DNA of 64,000 nucleotides from Agarivorans albus (GTDB lineage: Bacteria > Pseudomonadota > Gammaproteobacteria > Enterobacterales > Celerinatantimonadaceae). The translations under genes were made by a program, and so were the position numbers. The notes beneath the pieces were generated by a model that searched no databases, had not been told where the DNA came from, and saw only the letters and a program-made list of their open reading frames with translations. The stretch covers positions 218,501 to 282,500 of the forward strand of contig NZ_AP023032.1 of assembly GCF_019670105.1 (NCBI RefSeq). The letters are read 5' to 3'. Every line of letters starts with the position of its first letter. The first letter of the stretch is position 1. Positions 19,680 through 27,079 of this stretch are shown here, in pieces.

Positions 19680-20292
19680 CATGGCATGTTAACAGTTGAG
19701 CTTTGCTTGTTTAGCGCCTCAATTCGAAAAAGTGATCCGCTTCAATAAAAGATTTCGTAATAGGAAAGCCATGAAAGAAGCTGTCATTTTTCGTTAGATA
19801 GTGTTGTTTCTTCCTACTTGCTAACTGGCTGTAAGCTATATGTAGTGCGGCCTTTGTTCGCTATTTCTTTTAATCCAAGTGCATGCGTGACAAGTTTCTT
19901 AGCTTGTTATGGCTATCGCTCATCCAAAAAAACATTAGTTGAGTTTCTTCTTAATTAACGGAGCGGGAAATCTGCTGCAATGAGGTTTGAACTCTTAGCG
20001 AATAGAGGTGCGCGCTAACATTTATTTCACTCTTTCTTGTTTAATTTTTAGAGTAAAAGGTCAAATGAAAATAACTGAGAGCCTTGAAATGCCTAGTTAA
20101 CATCGCTTGTTAACGCTAATGGTAGCGTTCAAAAATGTGCAAATGTTTACTTGGGAAAAATTGTTTGATATGCCTCACATAGTTCGATTTTTGTAATGAA
20201 CTTCTTGATGTGAAAAAACATCATTTGTTTCATGGCTCTTTCATGCCTTTATTATTGGGTTGTTTTTTACTTTTAATACAAGGCCTTATGTA

Positions 20293-20306
20293 TGTAAGTG
20301 CTTTCT
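20293..20306 (+). promoter_or_regulatory. Distal LacI-type operator upstream of lamB
   Basis: TGTAAGTGCTTTCT matches the operator family with one centre change. The same 18-base string (with TTGA and A after it) occurs again at 37,129. Confidence 0.55.
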
Positions 20307-20382
20307 TGAAACGATGTGGATTTCGAGAATATTTCATGAAACAGAATGTATGAAATTTGTATATTTTGTGATCGCCGCTATT

Positions 20383-20396
20383 TGCAAGCGTTTTCA
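20383..20396 (+). promoter_or_regulatory. Proximal LacI-type operator upstream of lamB
   Basis: TGCAAGCGTTTTCA sits 90 bases downstream of the distal operator (centre to centre), and only 2 bases from the CRP site. Repressor here should hinder CRP binding. Confidence 0.6.
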
Positions 20397-20398
20397 TT

Positions 20399-20441
20399 AG
20401 TGATGAAGGTCACTTATTTATCTTATTTTGAGCTCTATACT
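20399..20441 (+). promoter_or_regulatory. CRP-dependent promoter of lamB-malM
   Basis: AGTGA-TGAAGG-TCACT (20399-20414) is a symmetric CRP half-site pair with the correct six-base spacer. A -10 box TATACT lies at 20436-20441 and no good -35 is present. With a start near 20448 the CRP centre falls at about -41.5, the class II activator position. Glucose-type catabolite control of lamB is therefore expected. Confidence 0.65.
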
Positions 20442-20517
20442 GCTAAACCATGGCTAGTTGGCCATATATAAAAAAAGCTTCCAATAAAATTTCAAGATTC
20501 ACACGGAGTTGAACAAA

Positions 20518-21714
20518 ATGAAAATGAAAGCGCTTACAATTGCAATTGCAGTCGCGTCCGCGGCAACCTCACTTAGCTCATTCGCTGGTACCCCTAATTT
20601 CTCTGGTTACGGCCGTTATGCTCAAGAAACTTCTGACGATGAAATCAGAATTATCAAAGGTGATTACGGTGTAATTAATGGTGTTGGCCGTCTAGGTAAC
20701 GAAGGTAACTGGATGGAGTTCATGCTTTCTCAAGGTTTTGAGAATGGTGACGCGCAGTTTGACATGAATGTAATGTTAAACACTCCTGGTTACTCGCCAA
20801 CTTGGGGCGACACCATTGGTCTAGCTCAGTTCTACGGTGGCGGTAAAGGTATCTTTGCTTCGCAACCAGATGCTTACGTATGGGCGGGTAAACGCTTCTA
20901 TGGCCGTGAGCAAGGCGGTTTAAGTGATTACTTCATGATGAGTGCCGATGGTTCGGGTGCTGGTGTTGATAATCTGAATGTTGGTTTAGGTCAACTAGAT
21001 TTAGGTTGGACTCAAGCGGGTTCTGGTGCTGGCGACCCGGGTACTGCCGACGGTCAAGTGAACCAGTTAATGCTTAACTGGCACGACATCAAGGTAAGCG
21101 AGCAGGGTGCCTTGAAGTTCCGCTATAACTATGCCTTTGCTACCGGTGCAGAAAAAGATGCTTATGACAATGATTCAGCTCACCAGTTCTTTGCTTCTTA
21201 CCGTCAAGGTTTAAGCAATGGTTGGTTCCAACTAGCCGGTCGTTACGAGACGGATGCTGCAGCTTTAACCATCTCTAATTCAGCGGGTCACAACTGGTCG
21301 AATGTTCGTGATGTTAACGCAGACAGCTACGGTGTATTTTTAGATGGTGCAGTTAACTTCGGCGAAATGACTGCTATGGAATACAACGCCAACTGGTTAC
21401 GCATTGAGTGTGAAGATGGCCGTCAAACCTGTAACTTTAAAGAAAACAACGAATACAGCGTTGCGGTTCGTCCTCAACACCACTGGAATGAGTTCATGGC
21501 CACTGCTGTAGAAGCTGGTTTCCAAGCTACTGAGCAAGACGGTAAAGGTAGTGATGCATGGAAAGTTACCTTGTCTCAAAACTTCCAAGTGGGTCACTTC
21601 ATGTGGTCTCGCCCTGTAGTTCGCTTCTACGCGGTAACGGGTGAGATTAAAACAGATGGTGCCGATAAGTACGACTTAACAAAAATTGGTGCCATGGTTG
21701 AAGCTTGGTGGTAA
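20518..21714 (+). CDS. lamB: LamB-type maltoporin-like outer-membrane channel
   Basis: An 18-strand trimeric sugar channel. The 398-residue precursor has a signal peptide cut after SSFA (residues about 1-23) and the LamB opening (FSGYGRYAQE), followed by alternating beta-strands and a C-terminal EAWW ending typical of barrel proteins. Aromatic residues of a greasy slide can be expected but were not mapped. I chose ATG 20518: the GGAG at 20505-20508 is 9 bases before it, while an in-frame TTG at 20509 would sit against it. The surrounding beta-glucan enzymes suggest that its substrate is a beta-linked oligosaccharide rather than maltodextrin. It is followed by a malM-like gene. Confidence 0.93.
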   Translation: MKMKALTIAIAVASAATSLSSFAGTPNFSGYGRYAQETSDDEIRIIKGDYGVINGVGRLGNEGNWMEFMLSQGFENGDAQFDMNVMLNTPGYSPTWGDTIGLAQFYGGGKGIFASQPDAYVWAGKRFYGREQGGLSDYFMMSADGSGAGVDNLNVGLGQLDLGWTQAGSGAGDPGTADGQVNQLMLNWHDIKVSEQGALKFRYNYAFATGAEKDAYDNDSAHQFFASYRQGLSNGWFQLAGRYETDAAALTISNSAGHNWSNVRDVNADSYGVFLDGAVNFGEMTAMEYNANWLRIECEDGRQTCNFKENNEYSVAVRPQHHWNEFMATAVEAGFQATEQDGKGSDAWKVTLSQNFQVGHFMWSRPVVRFYAVTGEIKTDGADKYDLTKIGAMVEAWW

Positions 21715-21758
21715 ACCCAGCTAAGCTGAGTACAGTTTATTAGGTACTCAACCAAGGA

Positions 21759-21784
21759 GTGGGCGCTAAGTTGTTAGCGCCCAC
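21759..21784 (+). other. Hairpin between lamB and malM
   Basis: GTGGGCGCTAA and TTAGCGCCCAC form an 11-bp perfect stem with a GTTG loop and no T-run. It lies 17 bases before the malM start and probably protects the lamB message or lowers malM expression. A smaller 6-bp stem (GAGTAC/GTACTC) is at 21728-21749. Confidence 0.6.
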
Positions 21785-21801
21785 AATTAAGAGGTGGAAA
21801 T

Positions 21802-22767
21802 TTGAAAAAAGTATTAACGGTAATTGTGGGCTGTATATTAGCTAGCGGCTGTTCAAGCTCTAGTGATGAGAAGCCTTTTGAAGTCACTGACCCGTTTCGC
21901 ACTTGGAACACCCAATATGTAGATGAGGCAAAAATTGCTGCCAATCTGCAATCAAATAATGTTTCACCATTACTTCCTTCGCAACTGCAATACCAGTTAT
22001 TAGCCTTAGATAGAACTAATCGGATTGATGTCACCGAAAAATCACCGGTAGTGCGTTTTCCTGAAGGAAACTCTTACACCGCCGCATTGTTAATTCCTGA
22101 AAACATTACCCAGTTTACCTTTTACTTAGATAGCATTGTTGGCAGAACGGTATTTGTACCTACTGTTATTTTCTATGATGAAAGACTAAAAGAAGTGCTT
22201 CGAATTGAAGACAGTACCTTAAATGCGGAAGGCTTCCTCAGCATGAAGCAGGAATTGCTGCCAGAGCAAGCTAAGCGTGCTCGTTACTTGCTGGTTTATA
22301 GCAAGGCAACTGACTTTGCTGGAAGAACCGAATTGATCGACCCTAAAACTGTTTATGAAGAAAAAACTGGCGGGGGATTACCAGCTACCTTTAAATATTA
22401 CTCTAAGCATTCGCCTATTGGTAATTTAGATATTCGCTTTGTAGACGTGTTGTTTAGTTCGTCTTTTGTTACTACACCAGCAAGCACAACCCAACAGAAT
22501 GTTACGCCCGTTGAGCCAGCACCAGTAAAAGCTGAGTCAGCGAGCACTGCCGCGGCAGCAACAGCAACTACAGCAGTAGTGGCTAGCCAAACTAAAGAAG
22601 AGATGCTCAGCGATACTGAGAACTTCTATCTTGAGCAGATTAGTAAAGCGGTAGAAAAGAATGACCTCTCTAGGGCCTTAAACCTAGTTGAGGAGGCAGA
22701 GCGTGCCGGATCTTCAAAAGCGCAATCCCATTTTATGGAGCAGTTGAAGAAACAGCAGCAACAGTAG
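21802..22767 (+). CDS. malM: MalM-family periplasmic lipoprotein
   Basis: The protein starts at TTG (GAGGTGG 21791-21797 upstream) and has a lipoprotein signal with lipobox LASGC, so it is probably membrane anchored, unlike the soluble E. coli MalM. The body has the MalM domain (YTAALLIPENITQFTFYLDS, FVPTVIFYD), an Ala/Thr/Pro-rich linker (about residues 225-270) and the conserved C-terminal helix pair (DTENFYLEQISKAVEKNDLS, LNLVEEAERAGS). MalM function is unknown, and it always follows lamB in enterobacterial mal operons, as here. Length is 321 residues. Confidence 0.88.
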   Translation: MKKVLTVIVGCILASGCSSSSDEKPFEVTDPFRTWNTQYVDEAKIAANLQSNNVSPLLPSQLQYQLLALDRTNRIDVTEKSPVVRFPEGNSYTAALLIPENITQFTFYLDSIVGRTVFVPTVIFYDERLKEVLRIEDSTLNAEGFLSMKQELLPEQAKRARYLLVYSKATDFAGRTELIDPKTVYEEKTGGGLPATFKYYSKHSPIGNLDIRFVDVLFSSSFVTTPASTTQQNVTPVEPAPVKAESASTAAAATATTAVVASQTKEEMLSDTENFYLEQISKAVEKNDLSRALNLVEEAERAGSSKAQSHFMEQLKKQQQQ

Positions 22768-22806
22768 TGCAGTACACAAGTGTGTTTTTTTCTAATCCCT
22801 GTTTAT

Positions 22807-22832
22807 ACGGCGCCTAGTGCGCCGTTTTTTTT
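22807..22832 (+). terminator. Terminator of lamB-malM
   Basis: ACGGCGC and GCGCCGT pair around CTAGT and are followed by eight T residues, 40 bases after the malM stop. Confidence 0.9.
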
Positions 22833-22900
22833 GGCTAGGAATTCAGGGCTAGGTGTGAAAAAATCAATAGGCTTGCTGTGTTTGCTTGGTTAAGTCAGCT

Positions 22901-24172
22901 TTAGTTCACCGGTAGGCTATTCATTGTAAATTCACTGTCATTAAAAATGAGTTTACTCTGGTCGCGGCCATCTTGATGAATTAAATAACCCGCGCTACGC
23001 AGCGCCATAATGTAAGCCGATAAGGGGCTGTAGTTAAACAAGCTGTCATTGGCATCTAGCTCTACATTCAGATCTAAATAGCGGAGTAGCTGCAGTGGGC
23101 TGTTTACGGCATTTAGCTCAAAGGGCAGAAGTTTTGCATTGCCCGAGAGCTTTATATCTCCAACCATGGCAAGATCTTGAAAATTCGAATTAATCTTTAA
23201 TGCTAATTGTTCTAGCTGCCACTCTATGCCTTCTGAAATAAGTTCTTGCACCAAGGCATCTAAGTCTTGCTCTGAGCGCTGCTGTCGATTCGCCCCCGCA
23301 AGAGCTATCAAGCTTTGCATTGGAACGCCGCCGATCTTGGAAGTTAAAACAAGTTCATTCAAGGTGAATCTTTGTTGAGCTTCTTTAAAATTAAATTGCT
23401 CTAATGAGCTATCTACACTCATAAATGCCCGCTGTTGCTGTTCGCTAAACTGGTTACTCACCACTAAGTTTTGCAAATCTAACAGGGTGTTACCTTGCTC
23501 TAGCTGTAGTGTGAGTTGCTCAATTGACCAGTTGGCGCTTTCTACAAGTGTCCAACCTTGGCGTTGGCTAAACTGCTCATTAGCGCTCACTTGCTGTAGA
23601 TGAATATGGTCACCATTTTGTGAACTATCGTCTAGTTCCATACCTTGCCAGTTTAGGCTGGCAGTGCCTTTAGCAAAATCTAGGTCGCTATTTGAAGTAA
23701 TCAGCAAGGGATGAAAGTGCAAGTCTACCTGCGAATAGTTGTGCTCGAAGCTATCGATACTTAGCGATTGCTTTAAATTTTGGGTAAGTAAGTTGGCCTG
23801 CCACTGACCAAGATGGGGGATACTGTTTAATTGATTGCTCTGCAGCCATTGTTGGTAGTCGCCTTGTTGCTCATCCACTTGCCATTCGCCACTAAGCCAT
23901 AGGGGCCAAAAGCTGATTTTATGCTGCAACATGATGGTGAAAGCTTGTGGCTCTAAACCAAGATCTGCAAAGTTACCCTCTATTTGCCATTGCTCTTGGC
24001 GAGTGAACCAGTCTTTACTTATTAGGCTTTGTTGGTAAGACCAAGCGTGTTGCTCATTGAGCTTAGTGGTTAGCTGCTCTACTTGACGCTGATATTGGTA
24101 TTGGCTAAAGAATTGACCTCCAACAGCACTAACCATTAGCACGGTTAAGAAAACTACGCTTTTTTTGAACAT
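22901..24172 (-). CDS. YdgA-like DUF945 envelope protein
   Basis: The 423-residue protein has one N-terminal membrane anchor (about residues 5-22) and a long beta-rich periplasmic part, the DUF945/YdgA arrangement. Late conserved stretches include DLAMVGDIKLSG and LNVELDANDSLFN. The family is related to AsmA-type proteins and its function is not established. It is monocistronic. Codon and base use look like the neighbours. Confidence 0.75.
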   Translation of the reverse strand: MFKKSVVFLTVLMVSAVGGQFFSQYQYQRQVEQLTTKLNEQHAWSYQQSLISKDWFTRQEQWQIEGNFADLGLEPQAFTIMLQHKISFWPLWLSGEWQVDEQQGDYQQWLQSNQLNSIPHLGQWQANLLTQNLKQSLSIDSFEHNYSQVDLHFHPLLITSNSDLDFAKGTASLNWQGMELDDSSQNGDHIHLQQVSANEQFSQRQGWTLVESANWSIEQLTLQLEQGNTLLDLQNLVVSNQFSEQQQRAFMSVDSSLEQFNFKEAQQRFTLNELVLTSKIGGVPMQSLIALAGANRQQRSEQDLDALVQELISEGIEWQLEQLALKINSNFQDLAMVGDIKLSGNAKLLPFELNAVNSPLQLLRYLDLNVELDANDSLFNYSPLSAYIMALRSAGYLIHQDGRDQSKLIFNDSEFTMNSLPVN

Positions 24173-24241
24173 TGAGCAGCAACCTACTTTAATATCGTGT
24201 TATCGAATAAGCATTCTATATGTAAATGCTAAGCAATAGTA

Positions 24242-24403
24242 ATACCAATCGTACTAAGTAACGGTTCATTCTATCTGGTTAAAATACTCGATAACTGCGT
24301 TAGAATTTTTGATTGTAGAATAACTACTTATCGAAAAATCCTGCCTTATTCTCGAATATTTTTCCTGCGATATTTCTGATCCCGTACTTAGTGTGATTGG
24401 TAT
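24242..24403. mobile_element. MITE-like element with imperfect terminal inverted repeats
   Basis: The ends are inverted repeats: ATACCAATCGTACTAAGTA (24242-24260) and the reverse complement of ACTTAGTGTGATTGGTAT (24386-24403). The interior is AT-rich and holds no reading frame of its own. The 162-bp size, terminal repeats and lack of a transposase fit a MITE, moved in trans. The ATACCAATC-ACTAAGT end resembles short intergenic repeats I recall from Shewanella, Colwellia and related marine genera. Confidence 0.65.
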
Positions 24404-24440
24404 AAGTTTGTCGGCTTGCTTGAAGCACTTGGAGTATTTT

Positions 24441-24875
24441 TTGTTAAACCAACTTGTAGCCTTATTGGCTGATCTATACACGCCCTTGCAAGTGGTTGTG
24501 CTGCTTTGGCTGGGATGGCGACTTTTTGATGGCAGTGACTCTCGGCAGCAGCTTAAGCAAATTAGTGGTTTTTTATTGCTGAGTATTTTGATTAGCTATT
24601 CGTTGATGTTTGCTGATAACTACTGGCAATGGTGGCCGCGTTTAGCCTTAGATTACAGCACCCATACCGCTGTTGCTTTTAGTCTACAGCTGGCTATTCA
24701 TAGGGTCTTGCCAAAACAACGCTTAGTTTCTTGGTTGGCTTACTTTGTTTATTTATGGCTGATGTGGTTTTTGAACTACCACAGTGTGATGGACATGCTA
24801 ACTACCATGTTAAGTGTTGGTTTATTGTTGCAATTAAGTGCAATATGTAAAGTTGGCAAAGCAGCTACAAAATAA
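24441..24875 (+). CDS. Multi-pass membrane protein, possibly PAP2-like
   Basis: The 144 residues hold about four hydrophobic helices. I chose TTG 24441 because GGAG (24431-24434) lies 6 bases before it; the longer frame from GTG 24393 starts inside the MITE end and is unlikely. The segment YSTHTAVAFSL ... LNYHSVMDML recalls the second and third motifs of PAP2 phosphatases (SGHxx, HxxxD), but the match is partial and I cannot confirm it. No partner gene is evident. Function unknown. Confidence 0.6.
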   Translation: MLNQLVALLADLYTPLQVVVLLWLGWRLFDGSDSRQQLKQISGFLLLSILISYSLMFADNYWQWWPRLALDYSTHTAVAFSLQLAIHRVLPKQRLVSWLAYFVYLWLMWFLNYHSVMDMLTTMLSVGLLLQLSAICKVGKAATK

Positions 24876-24975
24876 ATGTAGGCTATGCTGAGTGAATTAT
24901 TGTTAATGACAAGTGTCATAGTAAGACACTGGAGAGCTTCAGCAGGTCTGCTAGCAAAGCAAGAAGGGAACCGCC

Positions 24976-25893
24976 ATGTTTAAGGTAATTTGTCCGGATG
25001 CATCGGGTGAAATGGATAAGTATTATCGATTTCGCTGGGAAGTATTGAACAAGCCTTTGCAGCTGCCGCTAGGCAGTGAACGAGATGCCTATGATGACCA
25101 CAGTATTCATCGCATGATTCGTGACCGCCAAGGTGAACCTTTAGCGGTTGGGCGTTTGTTTTTAAGTGACAACAAAGAGGCACTGATTCGCCATGTAGCG
25201 GTGTGTCCTGAGCAGCGAAAACTAGGTTTAGGCACTTTATTGATGATGGCCTTAGAAGAAGCCGCTCACGATGAAGGAGTAGAACGCATTGTGGTAAACG
25301 CACGTGGCGATGCGCAAGCCTTTTTTACCAGTTGCGGTTTTGAACCTGCCGGCAATCCTACCTTCGATAAAGTGAAAATTAAAGTACAGCAAATGGTTAA
25401 AGAGTTGTCGCCAGAGCACCGCTTTGTAAGGCAACCCAAGCTATGTACTCAGCTACAGCAGATGTTTAACCAACAAATTCCTCTAAGCGAAAAAATGGGT
25501 GTGCGTTTACATCAATACACAGGTAACGAGTTGACCACTAAATTACCTATTGCCGGAAACGGCAACCCGCATTCCACCATGTTTGCTGGCAGCATTTACA
25601 GCCAGGCGGTTTTGTCGGGTTGGGGAATGATTTGGTTGATGTTAGAAGAGCATGGATTTGCTGGTGACATAGTATTGGCTAAAGGGGAAATTAAACATCG
25701 TAAAGCGATTGACCAAGATGCTTTAGCCAAGGTGAAGAAGAGCCAAATGAAAGGCAGTTTACTGCCGCTCATTGAAGGCAAAAAATGCAAAATGACCGTG
25801 ACTGTTCAAGTGTGCCATAACAAAGAAGTGGCAGCTGAATTCAAAGGTTTCTATGTCATCCTACCTAAGCTCCAGGCTGAACTCGATAGCTAA
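24976..25893 (+). CDS. yiiD: GNAT acetyltransferase/hotdog thioesterase fusion (YiiD)
   Basis: Residues 1-145 form a GNAT domain with acetyl-CoA loop motif EQRKLGLGTLLM (about residues 79-90). Residues 150-305 form a hotdog thioesterase-like domain of the YiiD_C family (STMFAGSIYSQAVLSGWGM; GDIVLAKGEIKHRKAI). E. coli YiiD has the same fusion and the same length class; its cellular role is not settled and a link to fatty acid initiation has been proposed. The start ATG has AAGGGAA nearby (GAAGGGAACC). In E. coli it follows dtd directly, whereas here about 15 kb separate them. Confidence 0.88.
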   Translation: MFKVICPDASGEMDKYYRFRWEVLNKPLQLPLGSERDAYDDHSIHRMIRDRQGEPLAVGRLFLSDNKEALIRHVAVCPEQRKLGLGTLLMMALEEAAHDEGVERIVVNARGDAQAFFTSCGFEPAGNPTFDKVKIKVQQMVKELSPEHRFVRQPKLCTQLQQMFNQQIPLSEKMGVRLHQYTGNELTTKLPIAGNGNPHSTMFAGSIYSQAVLSGWGMIWLMLEEHGFAGDIVLAKGEIKHRKAIDQDALAKVKKSQMKGSLLPLIEGKKCKMTVTVQVCHNKEVAAEFKGFYVILPKLQAELDS

Positions 25894-25932
25894 GTGTTTA
25901 GATACATCCTCCAGCTATCCTTGTGTGTAAAT

Positions 25933-25963
25933 CCAAGTATATTTAGTATGTAAATATACTTGG
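25933..25963. promoter_or_regulatory. Perfect 13-bp inverted repeat before a LysR gene
   Basis: CCAAGTATATTTA (25933-25945) and TAAATATACTTGG (25951-25963) are exact reverse complements around GTATG. It lies 23 bases before the LysR start. It could be the autoregulatory operator or a transcript hairpin closing yiiD (no T-run). Confidence 0.55.
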
Positions 25964-25986
25964 CGTACACAATCAGGAAAACTTAT

Positions 25987-26901
25987 ATGCAACATCTTTA
26001 TCGCTTTAGTCTTAAGCAGTTATCGGTGTTTGTATCTATAGCCGAAACCCACAGTGTGAGTGTTGCTGCTCAGCAACTGGCAATGACCCAATCTGCTGCC
26101 AGCATGGCCTTAAATCAGCTAGAGACAGGCTTAGGCCAAAAGCTATTTGAGCGGCAAGGTAAGCGTCTTCGCCTCAATCACTGGGGGCATTGGTTACGCC
26201 CGCGAGCCAAGCGCGTGTTGATGGAAAGTCAGCACATTATGCAAGGCTTTGCCGGCCAGCAAGTGATCAGTGGCGAACTCAGTGTTGGCGCTAGCCAAAC
26301 CATTGCCGAGTATTATTTGGCACAAATCATCGCCGGTTTAGATAAAACTTATCCCGACTTAGCGATTAGCCCACAAATCAGCAATACCGAAGCGGTTATA
26401 GCAGGCTTACTCGACTACCGTTTGCAACTTGGCATTATTGAAGGGCATTGTTCAGATAGCCGGATTGCCCAGCAAGTATGGTGTGAAGACCAGCTGGTCG
26501 TGGTGGCGGGTAAGCAGCATCCATTAGCTGAGTTAGAGCAAGTAAATCTATCTCGGCTAAGCCGAGCGCGTTGGGTACTGCGTGAGACAGGCTCTGGGAC
26601 TAGAGACATATTTAACGGCGCCATTCATGGCAAAATCACTAAGCTCAAAGTATGGCGAGAGTATAGCCATGTGCCAAGTTTAGTAGCCTTAGTAGCCGAC
26701 GGGGCTTACCTGAGTTGCTTACCTTTACGTAGTGTGGAGCAGGCGATAAAAGCGGGCGAGCTGATTGCTTTAAATACACCAGATCTAGATATGCGCAGAA
26801 GCTTTAACTTCGTTTGGCGCAAAGACAGTAGCCAAAACCCGCTGCGCGACTGCTTTATCGAATATGCTATGTCATTAGCTTTGGCCACACTAAACGAATA
26901 A
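25987..26901 (+). CDS. LysR-family transcriptional regulator
   Basis: The 304 residues have an N-terminal winged helix (FSLKQLSVFVSIAETHSVSV, then AAQQLAMTQSAASMALNQLE) and a periplasmic-binding-like effector domain (ISGELSVGASQTIAEYYLAQ). I chose ATG 25987 with AGGA upstream; a TTG-like start 27 bases earlier lies in the palindrome region. The pattern is near the YeiE/CysB-like LysR branch, but target genes are unknown. A degenerate copy of its last 50 codons follows directly. Confidence 0.88.
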   Translation: MQHLYRFSLKQLSVFVSIAETHSVSVAAQQLAMTQSAASMALNQLETGLGQKLFERQGKRLRLNHWGHWLRPRAKRVLMESQHIMQGFAGQQVISGELSVGASQTIAEYYLAQIIAGLDKTYPDLAISPQISNTEAVIAGLLDYRLQLGIIEGHCSDSRIAQQVWCEDQLVVVAGKQHPLAELEQVNLSRLSRARWVLRETGSGTRDIFNGAIHGKITKLKVWREYSHVPSLVALVADGAYLSCLPLRSVEQAIKAGELIALNTPDLDMRRSFNFVWRKDSSQNPLRDCFIEYAMSLALATLNE

Positions 26902-26903
26902 AT

Positions 26904-27072
26904 CGTACGATATTGTGGAGCGGGCGAGCTGATTGCTCTAAATACACTATGTAGCTTAGATTTGTGCAAAAGCTTCAACTTTGTTTGGCGCAAAGACAGT
27001 AGCCAAAACCCGCTGCGCGACTGCTTTATTGAACATGCTATGTCACTAGCTTTGGCAACGTTAAGCGAGTGA
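26904..27072 (+). pseudogene. Duplicated 3' end of the LysR gene, degenerate
   Basis: From about 26904 the sequence repeats the last 50 codons of the LysR gene just upstream (26731-26901). The string TTTGTTTGGCGCAAAGACAG and the codons for SQNPLRDCFIE are almost unchanged. The first copy reads PDLDMRRSF where the second reads LCSLDLCKSF, one codon longer. The copy still ends with its own TGA (27070-27072) in the same frame but has no start codon. A tandem duplication that has since drifted, with many silent changes, explains it best. Confidence 0.8.
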
Positions 27073-27079
27073 ATCGTTG

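Larger units (their letters stand above)
19638..20517. other. Divergent control region, GH116-like operon and lamB
   Basis: This 880-base AT-rich region holds no gene. Its left edge carries one LacI-type operator and its right 230 bases carry two more operators and a CRP-dependent promoter (listed separately). The middle (about 19,700-20,280) shows no clear motif or reading frame. Confidence 0.6.

Noticed and set aside
24908-24919. Palindrome TGACAAGTGTCA upstream of yiiD
   Set aside because: A short dyad of this size is expected by chance in a genome of this composition and no regulator fits.
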